Positions 25,084-33,271 of a DNA stretch of 38,370 nucleotides are shown here, in pieces; the first letter of the stretch is position 1; each line of letters starts with the position of its first letter. This DNA comes from Streptomyces flavotricini (GTDB taxonomy: Bacteria; Actinomycetota; Actinomycetes; Streptomycetales; Streptomycetaceae). The stretch spans positions 7,954,145 through 7,992,514 of the forward strand of contig NZ_JAINUL010000001.1 in assembly GCF_020639365.1 (NCBI RefSeq), read 5' to 3'. The notes beneath the pieces are model-generated. The model saw nothing but the letters and a program-made list of their open reading frames with translations. It was not told where the DNA came from and did no database searches. The translations under genes were made by a program, and so were the position numbers.

Positions 25084-25434
25084 GTGCTCGTGAAGTCGAC
25101 CAGGTTCGTCCGATCGGCCGCCGTGGCGCTCGCCGCAGCGGCGTCACTCACCCTGACCCTCCCCGGCAACGCCTTCGCCATCGACCACGTCGAGTGCCGG
25201 GGCGGTGAGAACTTCCTGAAGATCTGGTCCCACAGCGACGGCCGGGACAGCGTGGACTGCTACGCCAACAAGGGCCGCATCGGGTTCGGAGGCTGGTGGG
25301 TGGACAGGATCTCCACCGGAAACAACGACTTGATCTACTACGACGCCAACGGCGACTCGGTGAAGATCAACCGCTGGACCGACATCACGTTCCCCAACCG
25401 TCCGCCGAAGGTCGATTCCATCGAGATCCTGTGA
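25084..25434 (+). CDS. Secreted beta/gamma-crystallin protein resembling Streptomyces killer toxin-like protein
   Basis: The 116-residue precursor has a signal peptide (1-32, ending GNAFA) and an 84-residue mature part starting IDHVECRGGENF. It forms one beta/gamma-crystallin domain: two Greek-key motifs seen as NFLKIWSHSDGRDSV and DLIYYDANGDSVKIN, each after a Tyr/Trp corner, with Cys38 and the Cys of DSVDCYANKG able to form a disulfide. The mature length and sequence agree with what I recall of the Streptomyces killer toxin-like protein fold, whose relatives impair fungi or yeast; toxicity is inference. GTG 25084 is set by AAGGAG five bases upstream. No immunity or secretion gene is adjacent. 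Confidence 0.82.
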   Translation: MLVKSTRFVRSAAVALAAAASLTLTLPGNAFAIDHVECRGGENFLKIWSHSDGRDSVDCYANKGRIGFGGWWVDRISTGNNDLIYYDANGDSVKINRWTDITFPNRPPKVDSIEIL

Positions 25435-25537
25435 CCCCTTGACGCCCGCCCCCGGAGGAGCCGAGCCCCCGGCCCGGCCCCTGCGAGGGCGCGGGAGCGA
25501 CGGCCACGGGCCGGAGGCGCCGGAACGCGGACACCCC

Positions 25538-26014
25538 CTACGGGATGGTGGCCGTACCCGGTGCCGTCTCCGGCCAGACCAGCAGGACGGGGCAGGGGGC
25601 GTGGTCGACGACGAACCGGCCGGCCGGCCCGAGGCTGTGGGGTCCCAGATGGGTGCGGTCCCCGTCCCGGGCGAGGATGAGCAGGTCGGCTCCTTCGACG
25701 GCGGCCACGACCTCCCGCTCGACGCGGCCCGAGCGTTCTCGCCGGGTACACGGGCGTCCCAGCCGCTCGGCGGCGCCGGTCAGGAGCCGCTCGGCGGAGG
25801 CGGCGGCCAGGTGTTCCACGGCGGTGCCGGGATCGCGGTCGGGGCGTGCGCGCCCCAGCAGTCCGGCATAGGCGCCGTGTGCGGCGCCCGGTACGTCGTG
25901 GCCGGTGACGTGGAGGAGCACCAGTTCGGCGTCCGCAGGCGTGTGGGCGCGCGCGGCGTCGACCACGGCGGGCCAGGTGCCCTCCACGATCCAGGCGATG
26001 ACGGTCACGGTCAC
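25538..26014 (-). CDS. Universal stress protein (UspA-like)
   Basis: The 158-residue cytoplasmic protein has the USP alpha/beta fold: an N-terminal strand TVTVIAWIVEG, ELVLLHVTGHDV, and the ATP-site tail LLILARDGDRTHLGPHSLGP then GRFVVDHAPCPVLLVW. The spacing of Gly residues in the tail fits the ATP-binding class (GxxG-x9-G) only roughly. GTG 26014 lies about 9 bases after GGAGG and 5 bases after the stop of the transporter gene, so both form one operon. Confidence 0.82.
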   Translation of the reverse strand: MTVTVIAWIVEGTWPAVVDAARAHTPADAELVLLHVTGHDVPGAAHGAYAGLLGRARPDRDPGTAVEHLAAASAERLLTGAAERLGRPCTRRERSGRVEREVVAAVEGADLLILARDGDRTHLGPHSLGPAGRFVVDHAPCPVLLVWPETAPGTATIP

Positions 26015-26019
26015 GGCGT

Positions 26020-27276
26020 TCAGCCTCCGATCGCTTGGAGCGAGACCCACAGTGCCACCACCGAGAGCAGGAGGGCGGCGGGCACGGCGAGCAGACCTAG
26101 CCGGGTGAACTCACCCAGCTCCACATCGGTGTCGTGTTCCCGCACGATACGCCGCCACAACAGGGTGGCCAGCGAACCGGCATAGGTGAGGTTCGGGCCG
26201 ATGTTCACGCCGAGGAGCACGGCCAGGACGGCACCCGGGCCGGTGGGGGCGGTGAGCGGGAGCAGGACGAGGACGGCGGGCAGGTTGTTGATGACGTTCG
26301 CCAGTACGGCTGCCAGTGCCGCGATGGCCAGGAGGGCGGGCAGGTCGCTGCCGACGGGGACCAGGTGCCCCAGGGCGTCGGCGAGGCCGTTGTCGACCAC
26401 CGCGCGGACCACGATGCCCAGGGCCAGCACGAAGGCGCAGAACGGAAGGGCCGCGGCCCGGACGATCGCCGTGGGGGTGGTGCGGCGCCGGGCCAGGGCG
26501 CGGGCCGCCAGGACGGCCGCGCCCGCGGCCGCCGCCCAGGCCGGGTTGATGCCCACCGCCGAGGTCAGTACGAAGCCCGCCAGGGTGCCCGCCACGGTGA
26601 GCAGGGCGAACAGTGGCAGTTCGCGGGGCTCGTCGGCGGGCGGCGCCTCGGCGCCCGCGTCCAGGTCGGTGACGAAGAAGCGCCGGATCACCACGTACTC
26701 GACGCCGATCGCGACCAGCCAGGGCAACGCCATGAGGGCGGCGAAGCGGGTGAAGCTCAGGCCACTGGCGGCGAAGGCCAGCAGGTTGGTCAGGTTGGAG
26801 ACCGGCAGCAGCAGCGAGGCTGTGTTCGACAGGTGGGTGCAGGCGTAGACGTGGGGCTTCGCACGGGCGCCCAGCCGGGCGGCGGTGGCGAACACCACCG
26901 GGGTCAGCAGCACCACGGTGGCGTCCAGACTGAGCACCGCGGTGATCAGGGAGGCCGTCACGAAGACGAGGACGAGGAGGCGGCGGGGCTGGCCGGCCGC
27001 GCGCCGCGCCATCCAGGCACCGCAGGCGTGGAACAGCCCCTCGTCGTCGCACAGCTGAGCCAGGACCAGGACGGCCGCGAGGAAGCCGATCACCGGGCCG
27101 AGCCGGGCGGCCTCCTCCGCCGCGTGGTCGAGGGAGATCGCGCCGGTGGCGATGACCACCGCGGCGGCGGGGACGGCCACGACCGCCTCCGGCCAGCCCC
27201 ACGGCCGGATCACCGCGCAGGCCAGCACCGCCAGAAGCAGGGTGACGGAGAGTGCTTCCGCGAGCGAGGCGTTCAG
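26020..27276 (-). CDS. ArsB/SLC13 (IT superfamily) ion transporter
   Basis: The protein of about 418 residues has some 11 membrane helices in two halves, with the family's re-entrant Asn-rich loops: THLSNTASLLLPVSNLTNLL in the first half and LANVINNLPAVLVLLPL with GVNIGPNLTYAGSLATLLW in the second. Relatives expel arsenite or exchange sodium or dicarboxylates; no arsenic genes are near. No ATG, GTG or TTG fits the start. CTG 27276 (Leu-Asn-Ala-Ser) follows GGAAAGG by about 8 bases and is the best candidate. It is co-transcribed with the stress protein gene. Confidence 0.8.
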   Translation of the reverse strand: MNASLAEALSVTLLLAVLACAVIRPWGWPEAVVAVPAAAVVIATGAISLDHAAEEAARLGPVIGFLAAVLVLAQLCDDEGLFHACGAWMARRAAGQPRRLLVLVFVTASLITAVLSLDATVVLLTPVVFATAARLGARAKPHVYACTHLSNTASLLLPVSNLTNLLAFAASGLSFTRFAALMALPWLVAIGVEYVVIRRFFVTDLDAGAEAPPADEPRELPLFALLTVAGTLAGFVLTSAVGINPAWAAAAGAAVLAARALARRRTTPTAIVRAAALPFCAFVLALGIVVRAVVDNGLADALGHLVPVGSDLPALLAIAALAAVLANVINNLPAVLVLLPLTAPTGPGAVLAVLLGVNIGPNLTYAGSLATLLWRRIVREHDTDVELGEFTRLGLLAVPAALLLSVVALWVSLQAIGG

Positions 27277-27644
27277 GGTCCGAGCCTTTCCGGATGGAAT
27301 CCCGGCGCGGCACGCCGCCGTGCCGGGGTCGACAGGGGGCCGGCGCGGAGCGCGACGCAGCCCTGGGCAAGTATCCGGAGTAGAAACTATCGGTCCGCCA
27401 CCGCCCCCGCGCGGAGGACGGGCTGCGGGGGCGGCTCCCGGGACGGCATCCGGTCGGGGTGGTGGTCGAGGCCGACGGTCGAGGGAGGCCGGATTCGTCC
27501 CGGGCCGGGAGCGTTCCGTACTGCCTGCCGCCCCCCTGCCCGGCCGGAAGGCCACCGCCGGGACCCCGGGAACAGGCACCGACCGTCTGGCCCCCCGCTG
27601 CTCGCCGCCGTCGGGACGGATCCGCCAAGTGCGCGGTGACGCGC
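27277..27644. other. 368-base gap between same-strand genes
   Basis: Between the transporter start and the end of the next gene upstream no frame has coding character. It should hold the transporter promoter. The least GC-rich stretch (27366-27395, GTATCCGGAGTAGAAACTAT on the plus strand) is the most likely place, but no clear -10/-35 pair is seen. Confidence 0.35.
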
Positions 27645-28721
27645 TCAACGTGCCCCGGATTCAGGGGTGTTCGTGCGGGCCAGTCCCCAGCGGTGCAGCC
27701 GGTCGCCGTCCTGCGTGAGCCAGGTGCCGTCGTCCAGAGCGGTGACCTCCTCACCCACCGGCACCGGGTAGTCCAGCCGGCCGATCGGACGCAGCGTGTC
27801 GGCGTTCAGCAGCCAGTGCCGCATCCGCGGCGGCCCGCCGTCCGGGTGCACCCGGCCCGGGACCAGCACGTGGTGTGCGTCCAGGACCTCGGCGGAGAAG
27901 AACTCGTCATCCTCCGGGTCAACGGCCAGCTCCGCCAGGTCGAGCGCTGCCACCTGATCCCCGGAGCCGAGGTCGTACGCGCCCAGCTCGTCGCGGTCGT
28001 CGGCGGGGAACACGTATTCGGCGTACCGCTGGGTCAGCACCCGGGAGCCCGGGAGGAATCCCGCGAGCGCGTGCATCCACGTGCCGCCGAGGATCGGGAG
28101 ACCATCGGCGCACGGCTGTGCCCACCACGTCGACCAGCTCTGCCAGGCGGTCCAGCAGGACACCACCAGGGCGCCGCCGTCCGGGCTCCAGGACTGCACC
28201 GCGGCCGACGCCAGCGAGCGGACCTGCCGTCGGCCGAGCACCTCTCCCGTCGCCGCGTCCAGGAGCAGCAGGTCGTCCCAGGTGTAATTGCGGTCCGGCT
28301 CCGCGTCGTAGACGAGGGCGGCCTTGGCCTCGTCGGGCTCCAGCACCGGCACGACGACGCCGACCCGCCGTCCGTCCGGGCTGACGGCCGGGACGGATCG
28401 CGCGCGGGCGGCGCCGTGCCACGGGTCGTGGGGGAGTTCCCAGAGTGTTCCGCCGTCGCGGTCCAGAGCCCGCACCGACGCCGGCCCGGCCACCACGAAT
28501 CCGCCGCCGGGCGTCGGGGCCACCCGCTCCTGGTCCGTCGTCCGCAGGGCGGCGCTCGCGCTCGCGGTCCTGCCCGCGAGGAACTCCTCGCGGTCGTGGA
28601 CCTCGACCAGTCCGGGCGTCCGTACGAGGAGCCGCGCTCCTGCCGCCGCCCGGACCGCGCCCCGCGTCCGCGTCGTGCCGAGCGCTACCACGCCGATCCG
28701 TTCATCCCCCGTCGTGTTCAT
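27645..28721 (-). CDS. Beta-propeller-like protein of unknown function
   Basis: The 358-residue protein is rich in short beta repeats with Asp/Gly turns (VRALDRDGGTLWELPHDPW, VPAVSPDGRRVGVVVP, LLLLDAATGEVLGRRQ, VQSWSPDGGALVVSCW, RYAEYVFPADDRDELGAYDL), a WD40/PQQ-like propeller pattern. There is no signal peptide or membrane helix, so it is probably cytoplasmic. ATG 28721 is used; ATG 28730 two residues earlier is equally possible, and neither has a strong ribosome site. The protein is not otherwise recognised. Confidence 0.7.
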   Translation of the reverse strand: MNTTGDERIGVVALGTTRTRGAVRAAAGARLLVRTPGLVEVHDREEFLAGRTASASAALRTTDQERVAPTPGGGFVVAGPASVRALDRDGGTLWELPHDPWHGAARARSVPAVSPDGRRVGVVVPVLEPDEAKAALVYDAEPDRNYTWDDLLLLDAATGEVLGRRQVRSLASAAVQSWSPDGGALVVSCWTAWQSWSTWWAQPCADGLPILGGTWMHALAGFLPGSRVLTQRYAEYVFPADDRDELGAYDLGSGDQVAALDLAELAVDPEDDEFFSAEVLDAHHVLVPGRVHPDGGPPRMRHWLLNADTLRPIGRLDYPVPVGEEVTALDDGTWLTQDGDRLHRWGLARTNTPESGAR

Positions 28722-28888
28722 GCCGTGCATGCTCGCAAGCGCCGCGCGGACTCCGCCATCGGTTTCCCCCGGCGGACGCCGCACCTCGCCGTGCAGCCGC
28801 CCGCAGGCGGACCTGACGGTGACCTGGCGACACCTCCCGTTCGTCGGCACGCTGGCGTCACCCGACGCGTCCGGGTCCTGGACCGGGA

Positions 28889-28938
28889 ATACCTCGCGCG
28901 CACTCCTCGTTCCGAGGTATGGTTGAATTGTAAACAAT
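28889..28938. promoter_or_regulatory. Two dyads upstream of the LLM / FMN reductase operon
   Basis: ATACCTCG (28889-28896) is mirrored by CGAGGTAT (28913-28920). ATTGT-AA-ACAAT (28927-28938) is a second dyad, 16 bases before the ATG and within a short A/T-rich island; TATGGT (28918-28923) could be a -10. MarR- or TetR-type repressors bind such sites, but no such gene is adjacent. Confidence 0.5.
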
Positions 28939-28954
28939 CTTGGGAAGGGGAGCC

Positions 28955-30055
28955 ATGCAGTTCGGGATCTTCACCGTCGGTGACGTCACGGCCGATCCGA
29001 CGACCGGACGGACGCCGGGCGAGCACGAGCGCATCAAGGCGATGCTCGCGATCGCGCAGAAGGCCGAGGAGGTCGGCCTCGACGTCTTCGCCACCGGCGA
29101 GCACCACAACCCGCCGTTCGTCCCCTCCTCGCCGACGACGATGCTCGGCTACGTCGCGGCGCGCACCGAGAACCTGATCCTGTCCACGTCCACGACGCTG
29201 ATCACCACGAACGACCCGGTGAAGATCGCCGAGGACTTCGCGATGCTCCAGCACGTCGCGGACGGCCGCGTCGACGTCATGATGGGCCGCGGCAACACCG
29301 GCCCGGTCTACCCCTGGTTCGGCAAGGACATCCGCGACGGCATCGACCTCGCCATCGAGAACTACGCGTTGCTGCGCCGCCTGTGGGACGAGGACGTCGT
29401 CACCTGGAAGGGCAAGTTCCGTACGCCGCTGCAGTCGTTCACCTCCACCCCGCGCCCGCTCGACGGCGTGGCGCCCTTCGTGTGGCACGGCTCCATCCGC
29501 TCCCCGGAGATCGCCGAGCAGGCCGCCTACTACGGCGACGGCTTCTTCCACAACAACATCTTCTGGCCCGCCTCCCACACCCGGCAGATGGTCGACCTGT
29601 ACCGGCAGCGCTACGCCCACTACGGCCACGGCACCCCCGAGCAGGCCATCGTCGGCCTCGGCGGCCAGGTGTTCATGCGCAAGAACTCCCAGGACGCGGT
29701 GCGCGAGTTCCGCCCGTACTTCGACAACGCGCCGGTGTACGGCCACGGCCCGTCCCTGGAGGAGTTCACCTCCCAGACCCCGCTGACCGTCGGCTCGCCG
29801 CAGCAGGTCATCGAGCGCACGCTCTCCTTCCGGGACTACGCCGGCGACTACCAGCGCCAGCTGTTCCTGATGGACCACGCCGGCCTGCCCCTCAAGACCG
29901 TCCTGGAGCAGCTCGACCTGCTCGGCGAGGAGGTCGTGCCGGTGCTGCGCAAGGAGTTCGCGAGCCTGCGCCCGGCCGGAGTGCCGGACGCCCCGACGCA
30001 TTCGGCCCGTGTCGCGGCCGCCCGGGAGACCTCGAAGGAGGGGACGCAGGCATGA
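28955..30055 (+). CDS. LLM-class flavin-dependent monooxygenase
   Basis: The 366-residue TIM-barrel enzyme should oxygenate a substrate with reduced FMN. Family marks are FGIFTVGDVTAD, LDVFATGEHHNPPFVPSSPT, the strand ILSTSTTLITTNDPVKIAED, GRVDVMMGRGNTGPVYPWFG and FVWHGSIRSPEIAEQAAYYG. GGGAAGGGGAG precedes ATG 28955. The next gene, a flavin reductase, overlaps by 4 bases and supplies the reduced FMN, so the two are a two-component monooxygenase. The substrate is unknown. Confidence 0.92.
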   Translation: MQFGIFTVGDVTADPTTGRTPGEHERIKAMLAIAQKAEEVGLDVFATGEHHNPPFVPSSPTTMLGYVAARTENLILSTSTTLITTNDPVKIAEDFAMLQHVADGRVDVMMGRGNTGPVYPWFGKDIRDGIDLAIENYALLRRLWDEDVVTWKGKFRTPLQSFTSTPRPLDGVAPFVWHGSIRSPEIAEQAAYYGDGFFHNNIFWPASHTRQMVDLYRQRYAHYGHGTPEQAIVGLGGQVFMRKNSQDAVREFRPYFDNAPVYGHGPSLEEFTSQTPLTVGSPQQVIERTLSFRDYAGDYQRQLFLMDHAGLPLKTVLEQLDLLGEEVVPVLRKEFASLRPAGVPDAPTHSARVAAARETSKEGTQA

Positions 30056-30705
30056 AGCTCGTCGTCGTATCGGCAGGACTGAGCTCGCCGTCCTCGACGC
30101 GGCTGCTCGCCGACCGGCTCGCGGCCGCGACACTGCGCCACGTGGACGCCGAGACCGAAGTGATCGAGCTGAGGGACCTGGCGACGGAGATCGCCCAGCA
30201 CTTCGTCACGGGATTCCCTCCCGCCCGGCTGGCCGGCGCGCTCGACGCGGTCGCCGCCGCGGACGGTCTGGTCGCCGTGACTCCCGTGTTCGCGGCGTCG
30301 TACAGCGGCCTGTTCAAATCGTTCTTCGACATCATCGACAAGGACGCCCTCACGGGGAAACCGGTCCTCGTCGGCGCGACGGGCGGCACCGCTCGGCACT
30401 CCCTGGTCACCGAACACGCCCTGCGCCCGCTGTTCACCTACCTGCGTGCGCTCGTCGTGCCGACCGCCGTGTACGCGGCCTCGGAAGACTGGGGCGAGGA
30501 GGGTCTGGCGGGGCGGATCGCCCGCGCGGGCGTGGAGCTGGCACGTTTCCTGGAGCCCGCCGGCCGGGACGCCGTCCCGGACGTCGACACCGCGGCCGCG
30601 ATCGCGCCCCGTTCTCTGACCGGGGCGATCACGTCGGTGCACGCGGCCGCCGGCTTCGAGGTGGTGCCGTTCGAACAGCGGCTGGCCGCGCTGCGGGCCG
30701 AGTAG
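30052..30705 (+). CDS. NAD(P)H-dependent FMN reductase of the CE1759 type
   Basis: The 217-residue flavodoxin-like protein should reduce FMN for the monooxygenase ahead of it. Residues 1-20 (LVVVSAGLSSPSSTRLLADR) form the FMN phosphate loop. TPVFAASYSGLFKSFFDII is the dimer and substrate-side signature, and GKPVLVGATGG follows. ATG 30052 overlaps the stop of the monooxygenase gene (ATGA). Its expression is tied to the operon promoter near 28920. Confidence 0.9.
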   Translation: MKLVVVSAGLSSPSSTRLLADRLAAATLRHVDAETEVIELRDLATEIAQHFVTGFPPARLAGALDAVAAADGLVAVTPVFAASYSGLFKSFFDIIDKDALTGKPVLVGATGGTARHSLVTEHALRPLFTYLRALVVPTAVYAASEDWGEEGLAGRIARAGVELARFLEPAGRDAVPDVDTAAAIAPRSLTGAITSVHAAAGFEVVPFEQRLAALRAE

Positions 30706-30852
30706 CCGCCGCCGGAGGGGCGGGGGAGGCCGTAACGCTTCGTTCGTGCGTTCGAAGATCTGGCCGGGGGTCACCCGTCCGGGCGGGCGGGCGGACGGAA
30801 GGGTGGGCGGCCGGCCGCCTTCGTCGGAGCGCCATGCCCCTATTGCGTCGAT

Positions 30853-31953
30853 ATGCTGGGACATGTGATCGAGTCTGGACGGCCGCGGCTCCCTCGGCGC
30901 TACGGCCGGTGGAGGCTTGTTCGGCTGTCGCCGGTCCTCCTGACCGTCGTGATCGCCAGCCTGGCCTACGCCACTCCGCCGGAGATGGCCTTCAGTCGCC
31001 TCCTGCCCGCGGCGCCGGCCCTGGCCGCCGCCATGTGGCCGGTGCTCCCCACCGTCCTGCTCGGGACGGTCTGCCTCCTTCTCATGATCGGCCTCAGCTT
31101 CGTCTTCCCCGATCTGGGTACGTGGTGGACCTGCGCGGGGATCGTCGCGGTCACCGTGGCCGCGGCGTACGGAAGCCATCTCCGGCTCCAGCGTGAGCGC
31201 ACCCTCTTCCAGGTGCGGCTCGTCGCCGACGCGGCGCAGCAGGTGGTGCTCAGCCCCATGCCGCGCCGGCTCGGGAACGTCGAGATCGAGTCGCTCTACC
31301 TCGCGGCCGCGGCGGAGGCCCGCATCGGCGGGGACTTCTACGAGGCGGTCGACACGCCGTTCGGGGTCAGGCTGCTCATCGGCGACGTGCGGGGCAAGGG
31401 CCTGCCGGCGGTGGGGGCGGCGGCGGCGATCGTCAACGCCTTCCGGGAGGCGGCCTACGCCGAGGCGAACATGATCGACGTCGCCCGCAGGCTGGACGCC
31501 AGCAGCAACCGTTACAACGCCGCCTTTCCCGACGGGTCGATGGAGCGCTTCGCCACAGCCCTCGTCGCCGAGATCCCGTACGGGGGCGGACGCATCGACA
31601 TCCTCAACTGCGGACATCCCCCGCCACTGCTCCTGCACCGCAGGGAACTGCGCGTCCTCGAGTCCGGCGCGCCCTCGCCGCTGCTCAGCCTCGCGGAGCT
31701 GATCGGCGATCACTACAGCGTCGACAGCTTCGAGTTCACCCCCGGCGACCTGCTGCTCCTCTATACGGACGGGGTCGCCGAGACCCGCGCCCGCAACGGC
31801 GAGTTCTTCCCGCTGGCGGCCTGGATGGACGGGCAGCCCGCGATGCCGCCCCGCGAACTGCTCGTGGCCCTCCACCGCGACCTGCTCGACCACAGCAGGG
31901 GTCGCCTCGACGACGACATCGCGGCCCTGGCCGTGCGCCTGTGCGAGTCCTGA
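30853..31953 (+). CDS. Membrane-anchored SpoIIE-type PP2C phosphatase
   Basis: The 366-residue protein has three membrane helices (about residues 25-42, 55-82 and 88-105), a short linker, and a cytoplasmic PP2C/SpoIIE domain (125-363) with the metal Asp motifs ARIGGDFYEAV, VRLLIGDVRGKGLPAVGAAA, DLLLLYTDGVAETR and DDDIAALAVRL. It should control a STAS-domain anti-anti-sigma factor. ATG 30853 has no ribosome site; TATTGC (30841-30846) lies 6 bases upstream, compatible with a leaderless transcript. No sensor domain other than the membrane part is present. Confidence 0.9.
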   Translation: MLGHVIESGRPRLPRRYGRWRLVRLSPVLLTVVIASLAYATPPEMAFSRLLPAAPALAAAMWPVLPTVLLGTVCLLLMIGLSFVFPDLGTWWTCAGIVAVTVAAAYGSHLRLQRERTLFQVRLVADAAQQVVLSPMPRRLGNVEIESLYLAAAAEARIGGDFYEAVDTPFGVRLLIGDVRGKGLPAVGAAAAIVNAFREAAYAEANMIDVARRLDASSNRYNAAFPDGSMERFATALVAEIPYGGGRIDILNCGHPPPLLLHRRELRVLESGAPSPLLSLAELIGDHYSVDSFEFTPGDLLLLYTDGVAETRARNGEFFPLAAWMDGQPAMPPRELLVALHRDLLDHSRGRLDDDIAALAVRLCES

Positions 31954-32020
31954 CGCGCGGCCCGTGGGTGAGAAGGTCTAACGAAACCTATTGCCACTCA
32001 TTCCAGTGAGCTTATGCCCT

Positions 32021-32284
32021 CTAGCGGTAGCGGCCGCCGCGGCCGGCCCCCGCCCCCGACCGCTCCACCGCGGTGATGACGGCGCCCGTACCGTCCTCCG
32101 TCGCCATGTGTACGTCGCCGACCGTGAGGATGTCGTCCCCGTCGGCGGCGAGCCCCGCACTGCCCGACTGCAGTACGCCGCGCAACCCGGCCCGCAGAAG
32201 TTCGGCGTCGCCGTTCTCCCGGGCCAGTGTGCCGGCCCGGGCCAGCGGGACCGTCGCCTCTTCCAGACGGCCCAGCCAACATGA
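32021..32284 (-). pseudogene. Gene remnant without a start codon
   Basis: A minus-strand frame is open for 87 codons between two stops (TGA 32287-32285 and TAG 32023-32021) and has strong codon bias: WLGRLEEATVPLARAG, NGDAELLRAGLRGVLQSG, DDILTVGDVHMATEDG and VERSGAGAGRGGRYR. No suitable start codon exists near its beginning, so it looks like the C-terminal end of a larger lost gene. I do not recognise the family. Confidence 0.55.
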
Positions 32285-32332
32285 TCACGCCTTGGTGCAG
32301 CCGACGTGCGGGTGCCGGTGCGGGCCCGCCGC

Positions 32333-33208
32333 TCAGGGGTGGGCGAGCTCCATGACCGCGATCCCGGCCAGTACCACCGCGCTGGCCGCGGTCCGCACAT
32401 GGCCGAGCCGCTCGCGGAAGACCAGGGTGCCGATCAGGGCGGCGATCACGATGCTCGTCTCGCGCAGGGCCGCGACGGTCGCGAGGCTGCCGTGTGCCTG
32501 CGCCCACACCACGAGCCCGTACGCCACGAGGGACAACACGCCACCGACGAGCCCGGACCTCCACTGCGGACGCAGCCGTTCGACCAGCCCGCGGCGGTAC
32601 CGGGCCCAGGCCAGCAGCGGCAGCACCGGCCCCTGGCACAGGAACAGCCAGGCGATGTAGCCGCCCACGGAGCCGGCGTGCCGTACGCCGGAGCCGTCGA
32701 CGATCGTGTACGAAGCGATCGCCACACCGGTCCCGAGCGCGGCTGCCAGCGCCGGCAGCTGGGACCGGGCCGGCAGGCCGTCCGCGAAGGCCAGCCCGAC
32801 GAGACCGCAGGAGATGACGGCCACGCCCAGCAGTGCCGCGCCCGTCGACCGCTCGCCGAGCAGGGCCCAGGAGGCCACGGCCACCAGCAGGGGCGCACTG
32901 CCCCGGGCGATGGGGTACATCTGCCCGAAGTCGCCCAGCTGGTAGGCGCGTAGGAGCAGACCCTGGTAGGCGGCCTGCAGCACGGTCGAGAGGGCGATGA
33001 AGGGCCAGGCGGCCGGGTCCGGGGCCGGAACGAAGTACACCATCACCGCGGCGCAGCCGGTGATGGTGAGGCTGATCAGCGTGAAACCGGCGAGTTTGTC
33101 CCCGGTCCGGTGGGCCAGTCCGTTCCACAGCGCGTGCAGCAGCGCCGCGGCGAGCACCGCGGCGGTCACGGCGCCGCTCCCCGTCGGCAGCGACAGACCT
33201 CCGGACAT
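32333..33208 (-). CDS. EamA/DMT-family transporter
   Basis: The 291-residue protein has ten short hydrophobic helices in two EamA halves. Marks are ALLHALWNGLAHRTGDKLAG, YPIARGSAPLLVAVASWALL and, in the second half, LRETSIVIAALIGTLVFRER, both typical of drug/metabolite transporters. The substrate may be an amino acid or sugar metabolite. ATG 33208 is the family start. The gene is divergent from an RpiR regulator across a GGAA/TTCC inverted repeat and is probably controlled by it. Confidence 0.88.
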   Translation of the reverse strand: MSGGLSLPTGSGAVTAAVLAAALLHALWNGLAHRTGDKLAGFTLISLTITGCAAVMVYFVPAPDPAAWPFIALSTVLQAAYQGLLLRAYQLGDFGQMYPIARGSAPLLVAVASWALLGERSTGAALLGVAVISCGLVGLAFADGLPARSQLPALAAALGTGVAIASYTIVDGSGVRHAGSVGGYIAWLFLCQGPVLPLLAWARYRRGLVERLRPQWRSGLVGGVLSLVAYGLVVWAQAHGSLATVAALRETSIVIAALIGTLVFRERLGHVRTAASAVVLAGIAVMELAHP

Positions 33209-33227
33209 GACGACGCTCCCCGGCTTT

Positions 33228-33271
33228 GGAACTCATTTCCGCGCTAACATAGCATCATGGAAATGAATTCC
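33228..33271. promoter_or_regulatory. RpiR operator pair overlapping the regulator's start codon
   Basis: GGAACTCATTTCC (33228-33240) and GGAAATGAATTCC (33259-33271) are inverted copies with one mismatch. Each is itself a near-palindrome GGAA-N5-TTCC. The right site begins at the last base of the RpiR start codon. TAACAT (33245-33250) between them is a good -10 element 6 bases before ATG 33257, so the regulator transcript is probably leaderless and autorepressed. Confidence 0.7.

Noticed and set aside
26111..27754. 547-codon minus-strand frame over the transporter
   Set aside because: Arg/Pro-rich shadow; the hydrophobic transporter frame is clearly the coding one.
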